Notes: generated by a model not told the origin, from the sequence alone. A DNA stretch of 9,229 nucleotides from Alphaproteobacteria bacterium (GCA_017353855.1 JAFMSA010000120.1:1-9229); one strand, 5' to 3'; positions 1 through 6,787 are shown, counted from the stretch's first letter. Made by a program: numbers and translations.

Positions 1-339
1 TCTCGACCGTCGCGGTCCTGACAGTCGGCGGATCGAGGCTCGGGCGAGCCGTGATGACTGTGTCGGATGGGGTTTCCACGGCTCATCGCGCGCCCCCCGC
101 CCGGGAGCCCGTGCTCGACAGCAGCGCCTGTTTTCCGGTCATAATGTCCGTATCCTTAGGCTCAAACGCAACAGGCAAGTCGCCATTGATCGGATTGTCT
201 GCCGTTCCTCGATCCAATTTCCGGTTGGGCGCGGTTAATTCCCGAGGGCGCGAACAAATCCTGTTTATCAGCCCCGATCGCTCGTTGTTCCCGATACCGG
301 CGCGGCACTCTTCGGCCACAACAAAAAATCCCGGAAACT
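1..339. other. Non-coding or unrecognised left flank
   Basis: I see no convincing gene here. Short open frames exist on both strands, but none has a good ribosome binding site, a recognisable motif or protein-like composition. The stretch looks less GC-biased than the genes to its right, which fits an upstream intergenic or regulatory region. No tRNA, insertion-sequence end or CRISPR-type repeat was seen. The window may cut a neighbouring gene to the left, but nothing at position 1 shows this. Confidence 0.5.
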
Positions 340-362
340 ACGGGAATTACCAGGGTTCCCGT
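340..362. repeat. Inverted repeat upstream of the hydrolase promoter
   Basis: ACGGGAA (340-346) and TTCCCGT (356-362) are exact 7-bp inverted arms separated by 9 nt. An alternative imperfect hairpin uses GGTTCCC (354-360) with GGGATCC (366-372). The repeat lies about 37 bp upstream of the proposed -35 box, so it could be a regulator's operator. It could also be a remnant intergenic palindrome or the terminator stem of a lost upstream gene, although no T-run follows. The arms are seen directly; the function is inference. Confidence 0.45.
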
Positions 363-398
363 GAAGGGATCCGGGTGAGCGGCTGGCAAAGATAACTC

Positions 399-427
399 GC
401 GACAGTAAACGTCATCGCTCCTATGAT
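399..427 (+). promoter_or_regulatory. Candidate sigma70-type promoter for the hydrolase pair
   Basis: GCGACA (399-404, four of six matches to TTGACA) and TATGAT (422-427, five of six matches to TATAAT) are separated by exactly 17 nt. Transcription would begin near 433-435, leaving a leader of about 90 nt before the first gene's ATG at 525. No other promoter-like pair of this quality was found between 1 and 524. It is called by eye only. Confidence 0.4.
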
Positions 428-510
428 ATCGGGAAGACGTGCCCGTTTCGGTCGCTGGCACCGAGCACAACGTAGTGCCGCCGCAACAAAAGTGAGGGAC
501 CGTCGCATAA

Positions 511-518
511 GGAGGAGG
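511..518 (+). promoter_or_regulatory. Ribosome binding site that fixes the start of the first hydrolase
   Basis: The purine-rich GGAGGAGG lies 6 nt before the ATG at 525. It argues for that start over the in-frame ATG at 423, which would add 34 very arginine-rich residues and would overlap the proposed -10 box. The paralogue downstream also begins with the same M-(R/K)-N-G-F motif. Confidence 0.75.
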
Positions 519-524
519 AAGAGA

Positions 525-1676
525 ATGAGAAACGGCTTTCAAGTTTTTGACGCGGACACTCATGTAAATCCCGCCGCGGAAGTACTCGACCGGTATGTGG
601 ATCCCGGCTTCCGGCCGCGCCTCGCCGAACTAGAACCCTATCGCCTCCCGGTCGGACAGGGAGCGGTCGGCGGGATTGCGGGCCTGCACAACTACCGCGT
701 CGGCACCAAATATTATCGACGCGTGCTCGGCGAGACAGCGGCGCGTGAGACGTTCACAGGCCGCGAGACCAGATGGATGGGCAGCAAAATGCCGCGCCCG
801 GGTGTGCAAGACGATCAGGCCGAAAACCGGGTCAAGGACATGGATGATGAGGGGACCGACGTCCATTTCCTGATCCCGACCTCCTGGCTCAGCCTTGTCG
901 GTCTTCCGGATCCGGCGCTCGAGATCGGAATGATCCGTGCCTATCACCGGCACATGGCGGATTTTTGCGGGCAGTACCCGACGCGCCTGAAGAGCATGAT
1001 CGTCGCCACCTCCCGCGTAGTCGACGAGGCAGTGCGCGAGATCCGCGAATGGGGCAAGTCGAAATGGGCCGTCGCGGTCATGCCGCTGCTCGCCAAAGAC
1101 ATGCCCGCCGATCACCCGGACCTCAATCCGATCTGGGAGGTTGCACAGGAATACGATCTGCCGATCGCCAATCACAGCTTTACATGGAACCCGCCCTACT
1201 ATCCTGGCTATGAGGACCTCTGGGAGAACATCTTCCTCGGCAGGCTTGCTGCGCATCCCTGGGGCGCGATGCGCTTCGTCGGGTCCTTTATCGGCGGAGG
1301 GCTCTTTGACCGCTATCCGAGGCTGCGGATGGGTGTGCTCGAATGCGGCTTTGGCTGGCTGCCGTTCTGGGCCAGGCGCATGGATGAGCAGGCGGTTTAT
1401 GTCGGCGGCACCGCGCCGCTCAAGCAGAAGCCGAGCGAATACATGCGCAGTGGGCGCTTTTTCTGCAGTATCGAGCACCACGAGGGGGAGGACATGTTCA
1501 ATTACGTGAACCACTTCCTCGGCAATGATATTCTGATGTACGCCTCGGACTATCCCCATTCAGAGTGCCAGTTCCCCGAATCGGTCGACAACATCCTCGC
1601 CTGGTCGAGCCTCGAAGGGGATACGAAGAAGAAGCTCCTTTTCGAGAACGCGAACCACTTCTTCAGGCAGGCCTGA
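525..1676 (+). CDS. Amidohydrolase-2 family metal-dependent hydrolase/decarboxylase, copy 1
   Basis: The 383-residue protein belongs to the amidohydrolase-2 (COG2159, ACMSD-like) TIM-barrel family, whose members hydrolyse or decarboxylate aromatic acids and ring-cleavage products using one divalent metal. Visible marks in order are D-A-D-T-H-V, with D11-x-H13 standing where ACMSD has HxH; H217 in the ANHSF segment; the HPWGAMRF/GG-x-F-D-R-Y-P stretch (244-265) typical of the family; and D342 in ASDYPHSE, the expected metal Asp near the C terminus. There is no signal peptide or membrane segment, so it is probably cytosolic. The start at 525 is chosen from the GGAGGAGG site and the match to the paralogue. 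A paralogue of about 75% identity follows 31 nt downstream, probably in one transcript. The D-x-H first motif resembles the E-x-H or D-x-H of decarboxylating members, so decarboxylation of a hydroxylated aromatic acid is possible. The family assignment is firm; the substrate is unknown. Confidence 0.88.
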   Translation: MRNGFQVFDADTHVNPAAEVLDRYVDPGFRPRLAELEPYRLPVGQGAVGGIAGLHNYRVGTKYYRRVLGETAARETFTGRETRWMGSKMPRPGVQDDQAENRVKDMDDEGTDVHFLIPTSWLSLVGLPDPALEIGMIRAYHRHMADFCGQYPTRLKSMIVATSRVVDEAVREIREWGKSKWAVAVMPLLAKDMPADHPDLNPIWEVAQEYDLPIANHSFTWNPPYYPGYEDLWENIFLGRLAAHPWGAMRFVGSFIGGGLFDRYPRLRMGVLECGFGWLPFWARRMDEQAVYVGGTAPLKQKPSEYMRSGRFFCSIEHHEGEDMFNYVNHFLGNDILMYASDYPHSECQFPESVDNILAWSSLEGDTKKKLLFENANHFFRQA

Positions 1677-1707
1677 TTTCTCGCGAACACGGGGAGGGAG
1701 AGCCGCC

Positions 1708-2838
1708 GTGAAGAACGGCTTTCACGTTTACGATGCCGATACGCATGTCAGCCCGTCGGCGGAGGTCCTCGAGCGTTACCTCGACGCGAGCTTCCGACCG
1801 CGGCTTGCCGAGTTGGCGCCCTATCGCCACGATACAGGCGACGGCCGCCACTCCTACAGCTTCGGCAGGAAATTCTACCGTCGTGTACTGGGCGAGGCGG
1901 TGCCGCGCGAGACCTTTACCGGCCGCGAGTCAGCTTGGCGGGGAGGCAAGCTGCCTCGCCCGGGCGTGCAGGACGCCGACGCTGCCAACCGCGTCAGGGA
2001 CATGGATGACGAGGGGACGGATGTGCATTTCCTGATCCCCGGCTCGTTTATGAGCTTCGTCGGGCTCGAGGACCCGGCGCTCGAAGTCGCGATGGCCCGC
2101 GCCTATCACCGGCACATGGCCGATTTCTGCGGGCAGTTCCCGAGCCGGTTGAAGAGCCTGATCGTTGCCTCGGCGCGGGTGCCCGAGGAGGCTGTGCGTG
2201 AGATCCGCGAATGGGGGAATTCGAACTGGGCCGTGGCGGTCAAGCCATTGATTCCGGCCGATATCCCGCCCGATCACCCCGATCTCGAGCCGATCTGGCG
2301 GGCGGCGGAAGAGTACGACCTTCCTATCGCTCATCACAGTTCGACCTGGAACCCGCCCTACTACCCCGCCTACCGCGATGTCTGGGACAACATCTTCCTC
2401 GGCCGGCTCGCTTCCCATCCATGGGGGGCGATGCGGTTTGTTGCCTCCTTCATCGGCGGCGGCATCATGGACCGTCATCCCAGTCTCAGAATGGGCGTGC
2501 TCGAATGCGGCTTCGGTTGGCTGCCGTTTTGGGCCAGGCGTATGGACGAGCAGGCGGTCTATGTCGGCGGCACCGCGCCGCTAAAAGTGAAGCCAAGCGA
2601 ATATCTGACGAGCGGCCGCTTTTTCTGCAGCATCGAGCGCCAGGAAGGCGAAGACATGTTCAATACCGTCACGCAATACCTCGGTGACGGTGTTCTTATG
2701 TATGCTTCCGACTACCCACACTCGGAATGCCAATTTCCCCATTCGATCGAGAATATCCTCGCCTGGTCGAGCGTCAAACCGCCTACCCGGCAGAAGCTCT
2801 TTTGGGAAAACGCAAGCCGCTTCTTCAAGCGGACCTGA
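1708..2838 (+). CDS. Amidohydrolase-2 family metal-dependent hydrolase/decarboxylase, copy 2
   Basis: The 376-residue paralogue of the preceding gene is about 75% identical over the aligned length by eye count. It starts with GTG, preceded by a GGGAGGG site (about 9 nt upstream). The predicted metal ligands are all kept: D11-x-H13, H210 (IAHHSS) and D335 (ASDYPHSE). The main length change is a 7-residue deletion around residues 41-53, in what should be a loop after the first strand. The residues flanking the metal His differ from copy 1 (HHSS here, NHSF there), which suggests altered substrate contacts. It probably forms a two-gene operon with copy 1 and ends 22 bp before the convergent minus-strand gene set, with no terminator hairpin visible. 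Its family role is as for copy 1. The substrate cannot be read from the sequence. Confidence 0.88.
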   Translation: MKNGFHVYDADTHVSPSAEVLERYLDASFRPRLAELAPYRHDTGDGRHSYSFGRKFYRRVLGEAVPRETFTGRESAWRGGKLPRPGVQDADAANRVRDMDDEGTDVHFLIPGSFMSFVGLEDPALEVAMARAYHRHMADFCGQFPSRLKSLIVASARVPEEAVREIREWGNSNWAVAVKPLIPADIPPDHPDLEPIWRAAEEYDLPIAHHSSTWNPPYYPAYRDVWDNIFLGRLASHPWGAMRFVASFIGGGIMDRHPSLRMGVLECGFGWLPFWARRMDEQAVYVGGTAPLKVKPSEYLTSGRFFCSIERQEGEDMFNTVTQYLGDGVLMYASDYPHSECQFPHSIENILAWSSVKPPTRQKLFWENASRFFKRT

Positions 2839-2860
2839 GAGGGGTGGAACAGCTTGTAGC

Positions 2861-3067
2861 TCAGGACGCCTCGCCCACCTCGACGATCTCTTGTGCGAAG
2901 ACCATCTCTTCGCTGCCGATCCTGTCGGGATCGTCGGGCGAGGTGAGAAAGCGCGCAAACACCCACACGCCGTCTTGCGGATTGGACACGATTTCAGCGG
3001 TGGCACCGCCCTCGAGGACAACCCGGGTACCGGGTTGCAGCAAGCGGATATTGACGGGTTCGCTCAT
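2861..3067 (-). CDS. Small cysteine-free protein of unknown function, coupled to a Rieske alpha subunit
   Basis: This 68-residue acidic protein is not recognised. Its ATG overlaps the TGA of the upstream Rieske alpha gene by 4 nt (ATGA), a sign of translational coupling. No strong ribosome binding site of its own is seen. The chain alternates short hydrophobic strands with glycine and acidic turns (GTRVVLEGG, AEIVSNPQDG, VWVFARFL, EEMVFAQEIVEV), which looks like a small all-beta barrel. It contains no cysteine and no histidine, so it cannot be a Rieske or plant-type ferredoxin even though it sits where many oxygenase operons carry one. It could be an accessory or stability factor for the oxygenase. 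The reading frame and coupling are seen; the role is inference. Confidence 0.72.
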   Translation of the reverse strand: MSEPVNIRLLQPGTRVVLEGGATAEIVSNPQDGVWVFARFLTSPDDPDRIGSEEMVFAQEIVEVGEAS

Positions 3068-4440
3068 TCAGCCGCTCGCGCGAGCCGCCATGTGGCGAGC
3101 TCTCCCCAGCTCTCGGCCTCCATAAACTCCGCCCAGCGCCGATAGAGGTTCCTGAGGTTGTGCTCGCTGGATTTGGCGTCGGTGATGTCCATTACTGTGC
3201 CCGGGATGCGCAACCCCTGCCACTCGTAATTCTCGGTCTCGAAGCCGAGCCCCTGCTCGTAGCTGTAGGGATAGCGCCGCGCGATCGTGCCTCGGCTTGC
3301 GGCATGCGCGTAATTCCAATTCTCCATGTCGTCCTGCTCGGTCATGCCGCCGGGGCCCGAATAGCGGATGTAGTAGTCGCGCAGGAAATCTTTAACTTCC
3401 TGCGGTGCGGCGCTGTCGACCACATACCAGCGCCACACTTCAGTCTGGTGTGCGCCGCGCGGATGCCACACCGCGATCGTGCGCGGCTGGCGCGGATGCA
3501 GTGCCGTGTTGGGGAAAATCTCGCCGGGGCTGCCGATCAGCCTGCCCCATTCCCCGCGCTTCTTGCGCCGCTCCTCCTCGCAGTGTGCGAAATATTCCGA
3601 CACCTCCGGCGAGTGCTGGTAGGAGGGGGGCGTCGCCTGGTCCTTGGGAAAAAGGTAGACCCCCGTCTGGTGGCCGCGCTCGTAAAAAGCGACCTGCAGC
3701 CGCCGCGCCATCTGCCGCTCCCGCATGTCGCGGCGCCCGGTGCCGCTGGGGCCGATGCCCACCAGATCGACCGAGCGGTGGCTGATATTGTGGTAGCTGT
3801 CGCCACAGAAGTTTTCCGCCGGGAATTTCCAGTTGCACGGAATGCGCCACTTCTGGATCCCGCCCAGTATTTCGGTGCCGCCCTCGCTGCCGTCCCAGCC
3901 GTCCAAAGTGAGATCGAGATAGCGCACGAAATCGCCGAGGTATTCCAGGAAAGGCGGTGCCGCCGAATCCCAGCAGGCCCACACCGTCCCCTTGTAGAGA
4001 TACGTCCGAGGAACCTCGACCAATCCCCATCGCGATCTGTCGAGCTTCTCGTGATAGGCCTCGCGAAAATAGGGCACGCCGACAAGCTGGCCGTCAGTGC
4101 CGTAGCTCCAGCCGTGATACGGGCAGGTAAACACCGGGGTGTTCCCTTCGTCGTAACGGCACACCTTCATGCCGCGGTGACGACACGAGTTGAGGAATAC
4201 ATGAACCTTCCCCGCGCGGTCGCGGCAAAGGATCACCGATTCCTCGCCCATCCCGGAGACAAAATAATCCCCGGGTTTGGGGATCTGACTCTCATGCCCG
4301 ACAAACAACCACACCCGCGCAAACAGCCTCTCCAGCTCTTCGCGATAAATCTCCTCGTTGACAAAAATCTCGCGGCTGACCTGTCCCGCCGAGATGTCCA
4401 CCAGACCCGGGCGGTATCCGTCTTTGCGTGTCGTCGCCAT
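3064..4440 (-). CDS. Rieske non-heme iron ring-hydroxylating oxygenase, alpha subunit, downstream copy
   Basis: The 458-residue protein is the catalytic large subunit of an aromatic ring-hydroxylating oxygenase. Its N-terminal Rieske [2Fe-2S] domain shows C86-x-H88, 17 residues, then C106-x2-H109. The catalytic domain shows N210, D214, H217 and H221 (ENF-x-GDSYHNISH), and a further Asp, D370 or D371, in TEQDDMENW, expected as the third iron ligand. The bridging Asp (D214) that carries electrons between neighbouring alpha subunits is present. The His-His spacing (three residues between) is one shorter than in naphthalene dioxygenase. The length is usual for the family. The start at 4440 is chosen because AAAGGAGGGG lies just upstream; an in-frame GTG at 4455 would include that site in the coding region. 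It needs a beta subunit (6127-6669 is the only one here) and external electron-transfer partners, which are not in the window. TftA/CadA-type or benzoate-type relatives are possible, but the substrate is not readable. Confidence 0.92.
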   Translation of the reverse strand: MATTRKDGYRPGLVDISAGQVSREIFVNEEIYREELERLFARVWLFVGHESQIPKPGDYFVSGMGEESVILCRDRAGKVHVFLNSCRHRGMKVCRYDEGNTPVFTCPYHGWSYGTDGQLVGVPYFREAYHEKLDRSRWGLVEVPRTYLYKGTVWACWDSAAPPFLEYLGDFVRYLDLTLDGWDGSEGGTEILGGIQKWRIPCNWKFPAENFCGDSYHNISHRSVDLVGIGPSGTGRRDMRERQMARRLQVAFYERGHQTGVYLFPKDQATPPSYQHSPEVSEYFAHCEEERRKKRGEWGRLIGSPGEIFPNTALHPRQPRTIAVWHPRGAHQTEVWRWYVVDSAAPQEVKDFLRDYYIRYSGPGGMTEQDDMENWNYAHAASRGTIARRYPYSYEQGLGFETENYEWQGLRIPGTVMDITDAKSSEHNLRNLYRRWAEFMEAESWGELATWRLARAAE

Positions 4441-4506
4441 CGCCCCTCCTTTCACCCATCGCCCCCGCCAAACCGGGTCCAGGATCGCCGTTTACAGCCT
4501 TGCGGG

Positions 4507-4534
4507 CCCGGGTTCCCACCTTCGCGGGAATGCG
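4507..4534. repeat. REP-like palindrome between the two Rieske alpha genes
   Basis: TTCCCACCTTCGCGGGAA (4513-4530) forms a hairpin with a CTTC loop and one A-C mismatch, flanked by GGG and ATGCG. Read on the minus strand it has the form ATTCCCGCGAAGGTGGGAACCC, a type of intergenic palindrome common in several proteobacterial genomes. It lies in the 132-nt gap between the alpha genes and may stabilise mRNA or act as a weak processing site. The family assignment is from memory. Confidence 0.6.
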
Positions 4535-4572
4535 ATGTGGTCATTGCCTCTGCTCTCACCGGCTTTGGCTAT

Positions 4573-5958
4573 TCACTCGGCCGCCTCGGCGCGGCCGAGC
4601 CGGCGCCCACTCGTCAGCTCCTCCCAACGGTCGGCCTCCATGAACTCGGCCCAACGCCGGTAGAGATTGCGCAGATTGTGCTCGCTCGACTTCGCCCGCG
4701 TGAGGTCGCAGACGACCCCGGGAACCCGGAAACTTTCCCACTCGTAGTTTTCGATCTCGGTCCCTGTTCCCTGCTCGTAATTGTAGGGGTAGCGGCGAGC
4801 AATCGTTCCGCGGCTCGCGGCATGCGCATAATTCCAGTTCTCCATGTCGTCCTGCTCGGTCATACCGCCCGGGCCCGAATAGCGGATATAGTATTGCCGC
4901 AGGAAATCCTTGACCTCGGCCGGCGCATTCCTGTCGACGAGAAACCAGCGCCACACCTCGGTCTCGTGTGCGCCACGCGGATGCCATGCGGCGAGCGTGC
5001 GGGGCTGGCGCGCGAGGAACGCAGTGTTGGGGAACACCTCACCGACCAACGCAATCATCCGACCCCAATCGCCGCGCTTGTTGCGACGCGCCTCCTCGCA
5101 TTCTCTGAAATATTCGGAAACAACGGAGGAGTGCTGGTAGGCCGGCGGCAGCGCAACCTCCTTGGGCAACAGATAGCTCGTCGTCTGATGACCGTGCTCG
5201 GGAAACGCAATGTGCAGCTTGCGCGCCATCAGCAGCTCGGGCATGTCGCGCCGGCCGCTGCCGGACGGCCCGATCCCGGCGAGATCGACGGAGCGGTGGC
5301 TGATATTGTGGTAGCTGTCGCCGGAGAAGTTCTCGGCCGGGAATTTCCAATTGCACGGCACGCGCCATTTCTGGATGCCGGATAGGATCTCGGTGCCGCC
5401 GTCGCTGCCGTCCCAGGCGTCGAGAGTGAGATCGATATAGGGCAGGAAATCGCCGAGATATTCGAGAAACGGCGGCGCCGCCGGATCCCAGCTGGCCCAG
5501 ACCGTGCCCTTGTAGAGGCACAACTGCGCCACTTCGGCGAGACCCCATCGTGACCGGTCGAGCGAGCCGTGATAGGCCTCCCGAAAATAGGGGACCCCGA
5601 CGAGCCGGCCGTCCGTCGAATAGCTCCAGCCGTGGTAAGGGCAGGTGAGCACCGCGGCGTTGCCCTCATCGTAACGGCACACTTTCATGCCGCGGTGCCG
5701 GCAGGAATTGAGGAACACATGGACCTTGTGCGCACGGTCGCGGCAGAGGATCACCGACTCCTCCCCCATCGACGAAACGAAGAAATCTCCGGGGTTCGGG
5801 ATCTGGCTCTCATGGCCGACAAGCAGCCAAGCACGCGCGAAGATCCGTTCCAGCTCCTCTTGGTAGATCTCGTCGTTAACAAAGATCTCGCGGCTGATCT
5901 GCCCCTTCCCGAGGTCTACGAGCCCTCGGCGGTATCCGGTTGTGTTCGTGCTCGCCAT
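4573..5958 (-). CDS. Rieske non-heme iron ring-hydroxylating oxygenase, alpha subunit, upstream copy
   Basis: The 461-residue paralogue of the downstream alpha subunit aligns without gaps over the first 450 residues with 352 identities by eye count, about 78%. All predicted cofactor residues are kept: C86-x-H88 and C106-x2-H109 for the Rieske cluster; N210, D214, H217 and H221; and D370/D371 for the mononuclear iron. The same short H-x3-H spacing is present. Differences cluster at residues 144-147 and 241-315. The start at 5958 is chosen for the AGAGGA site 6 nt upstream and for collinearity with the paralogue; an in-frame start at 5997 would add 13 residues without support. It lies between the beta subunit gene (168-nt gap) and the second alpha gene (132-nt gap). 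It likely pairs with the same beta subunit. Its substrate is unknown, and it is probably different from or overlapping that of the other copy. Confidence 0.92.
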   Translation of the reverse strand: MASTNTTGYRRGLVDLGKGQISREIFVNDEIYQEELERIFARAWLLVGHESQIPNPGDFFVSSMGEESVILCRDRAHKVHVFLNSCRHRGMKVCRYDEGNAAVLTCPYHGWSYSTDGRLVGVPYFREAYHGSLDRSRWGLAEVAQLCLYKGTVWASWDPAAPPFLEYLGDFLPYIDLTLDAWDGSDGGTEILSGIQKWRVPCNWKFPAENFSGDSYHNISHRSVDLAGIGPSGSGRRDMPELLMARKLHIAFPEHGHQTTSYLLPKEVALPPAYQHSSVVSEYFRECEEARRNKRGDWGRMIALVGEVFPNTAFLARQPRTLAAWHPRGAHETEVWRWFLVDRNAPAEVKDFLRQYYIRYSGPGGMTEQDDMENWNYAHAASRGTIARRYPYNYEQGTGTEIENYEWESFRVPGVVCDLTRAKSSEHNLRNLYRRWAEFMEADRWEELTSGRRLGRAEAAE

Positions 5959-5999
5959 GGCTGTTCCTCTGGTTTTAAGAAATCGAGAACCCGACATTC

Positions 6000-6023
6000 G
6001 TCATTTCTGGGGAAAGCGGGTCC
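6000..6023. repeat. Degenerate REP-like sequence in the beta-alpha gap
   Basis: GTCATTTCTGGGGAAAGCGGGTCC keeps the GTCAT head and the GCGGG-TCC end of the palindromes at 4507-4534 and 6725-6748, but its left arm has decayed and it runs in the opposite orientation. Next to it, CCGCGC (6022-6027) and GCGCGG (6037-6042) form a separate 6-bp stem around a CG-rich loop. The resemblance is modest. Confidence 0.35.
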
Positions 6024-6126
6024 GCGCGCCCGGGTGGCGCGGCAGCCTCGGCCTCAGGCACTTGCGGACGCGACGAGGGGTCCTTACGGGCGCGCGCGTT
6101 CATCGTCTGGCCGTCTCATCGTTCAT

Positions 6127-6669
6127 TTAGAAGAAGAAAGTCAGGTTCTTGCTCAACAGCACATTCTGGTCGAGCAGGATTCTGCGACGCGTGATCTTGA
6201 GTTCGCCCTCGACGCGGCGCAGCAGGTCCTCGCGCTTGCCGACCAGGATGTCGGTCTCCGTCTCGACGCGATTGCGATAGACGAGGAATCGACATCCGAC
6301 CGCAACCTCGGCCGGCTCGGCCCACGAGGGGTTGGCTTCCAATAGCCGGATATTGGAGATCACGTGAGAGATGCGCGAGACCGGCTCCTCCGCCCAATGG
6401 ATGCCGGTCTGGATCTGCCGGACTCGCCGCGTGAGCGTCTGCTTGCCCTCGTCGAACCAGCTGATGTCGCGGCCCTCGCGCGTGAATTCGCGCTCAAGGT
6501 CGTCGACCTTGACATTGCGGCGCATCGGCATCCAGTAGCGTACATCGTCCGCCAATAGAGCCAGCCAATCGTCATAGCGCCGCGCGTCCAGCAGATCGGC
6601 CTCGTAATAAAGAAACTCATCGACCTCCTGCTTCAGGAGGAGGCGGCTAATCCGCTCATTCCCATCCAT
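6127..6669 (-). CDS. Ring-hydroxylating oxygenase beta subunit
   Basis: The 180-residue protein is the small structural subunit of a Rieske oxygenase (SnoaL/NTF2-like fold), which packs against alpha in an alpha3-beta3 hexamer and carries no metal. Recognisable family segments are the N-terminal EVDEFLYYEADLLDARRYDDW, the DDVRYWMPMRR strand, SRISHVISNIRLL (98-110), and a C-terminal half ending in KREDLLRR...KITRRRILLDQNVLLSKNLTFFF. The Asn-Leu-Thr plus aromatic tail is typical of beta subunits. The start at 6669 is supported by GGGAGG 5-6 nt upstream; an earlier in-frame start at 6750 would run through a REP-like palindrome and lacks a binding site. It is the only beta gene in the window and presumably serves both alpha subunits. 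Confidence 0.9.
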   Translation of the reverse strand: MDGNERISRLLLKQEVDEFLYYEADLLDARRYDDWLALLADDVRYWMPMRRNVKVDDLEREFTREGRDISWFDEGKQTLTRRVRQIQTGIHWAEEPVSRISHVISNIRLLEANPSWAEPAEVAVGCRFLVYRNRVETETDILVGKREDLLRRVEGELKITRRRILLDQNVLLSKNLTFFF

Positions 6670-6724
6670 CACCGCCTCCCTTGATGGTCCCCCGCGCAAC
6701 TCCCAAGGCCGCTCGCCGGGCTGC

Positions 6725-6748
6725 GGACTCCCGCCTTGCGGGGATGAC
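6725..6748. repeat. REP-like palindrome between the monooxygenase and beta genes
   Basis: CCCGC (6730-6734) and GCGGG (6738-6742) pair exactly around a CTT loop. Read on the minus strand the element is GTCAT-CCCCGC-AAGG-CGGGAGTCC, a classic form of intergenic palindrome. It lies in the 118-nt gap between the monooxygenase and beta subunit genes. Confidence 0.62.
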
Positions 6749-6787
6749 AAGAAAATCTGTTCGGCCGCGTGGCCAATCCCGTGCGCG

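Noticed and set aside
51..395. A 114-codon plus-strand frame in the left flank
   Set aside because: It has no binding site, no motif and no protein-like character, and it runs through the inverted repeat at 340-362.
423..524. N-terminal extension of the first hydrolase from an ATG at 423
   Set aside because: The extra 34 residues are arginine-rich and absent from the paralogue. The ATG overlaps a probable -10 box, while the ATG at 525 has a strong ribosome binding site.
630..1559. A 309-codon minus-strand frame opposite the first hydrolase
   Set aside because: It lies wholly within a gene with conserved metal-binding motifs. Similar antisense frames lie opposite the second hydrolase, as expected from codon bias.
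2861..3067. The small minus-strand gene as a ferredoxin
   Set aside because: The position would fit, but the protein has no cysteine and no histidine.
3160..5385. A 741-codon open frame on the plus strand across both Rieske alpha genes
   Set aside because: It is antisense to two clear Rieske genes with intact cofactor motifs, has no family motif of its own, and its two halves repeat because the genes beneath it are paralogues. Long antisense frames are expected in high-GC coding DNA.
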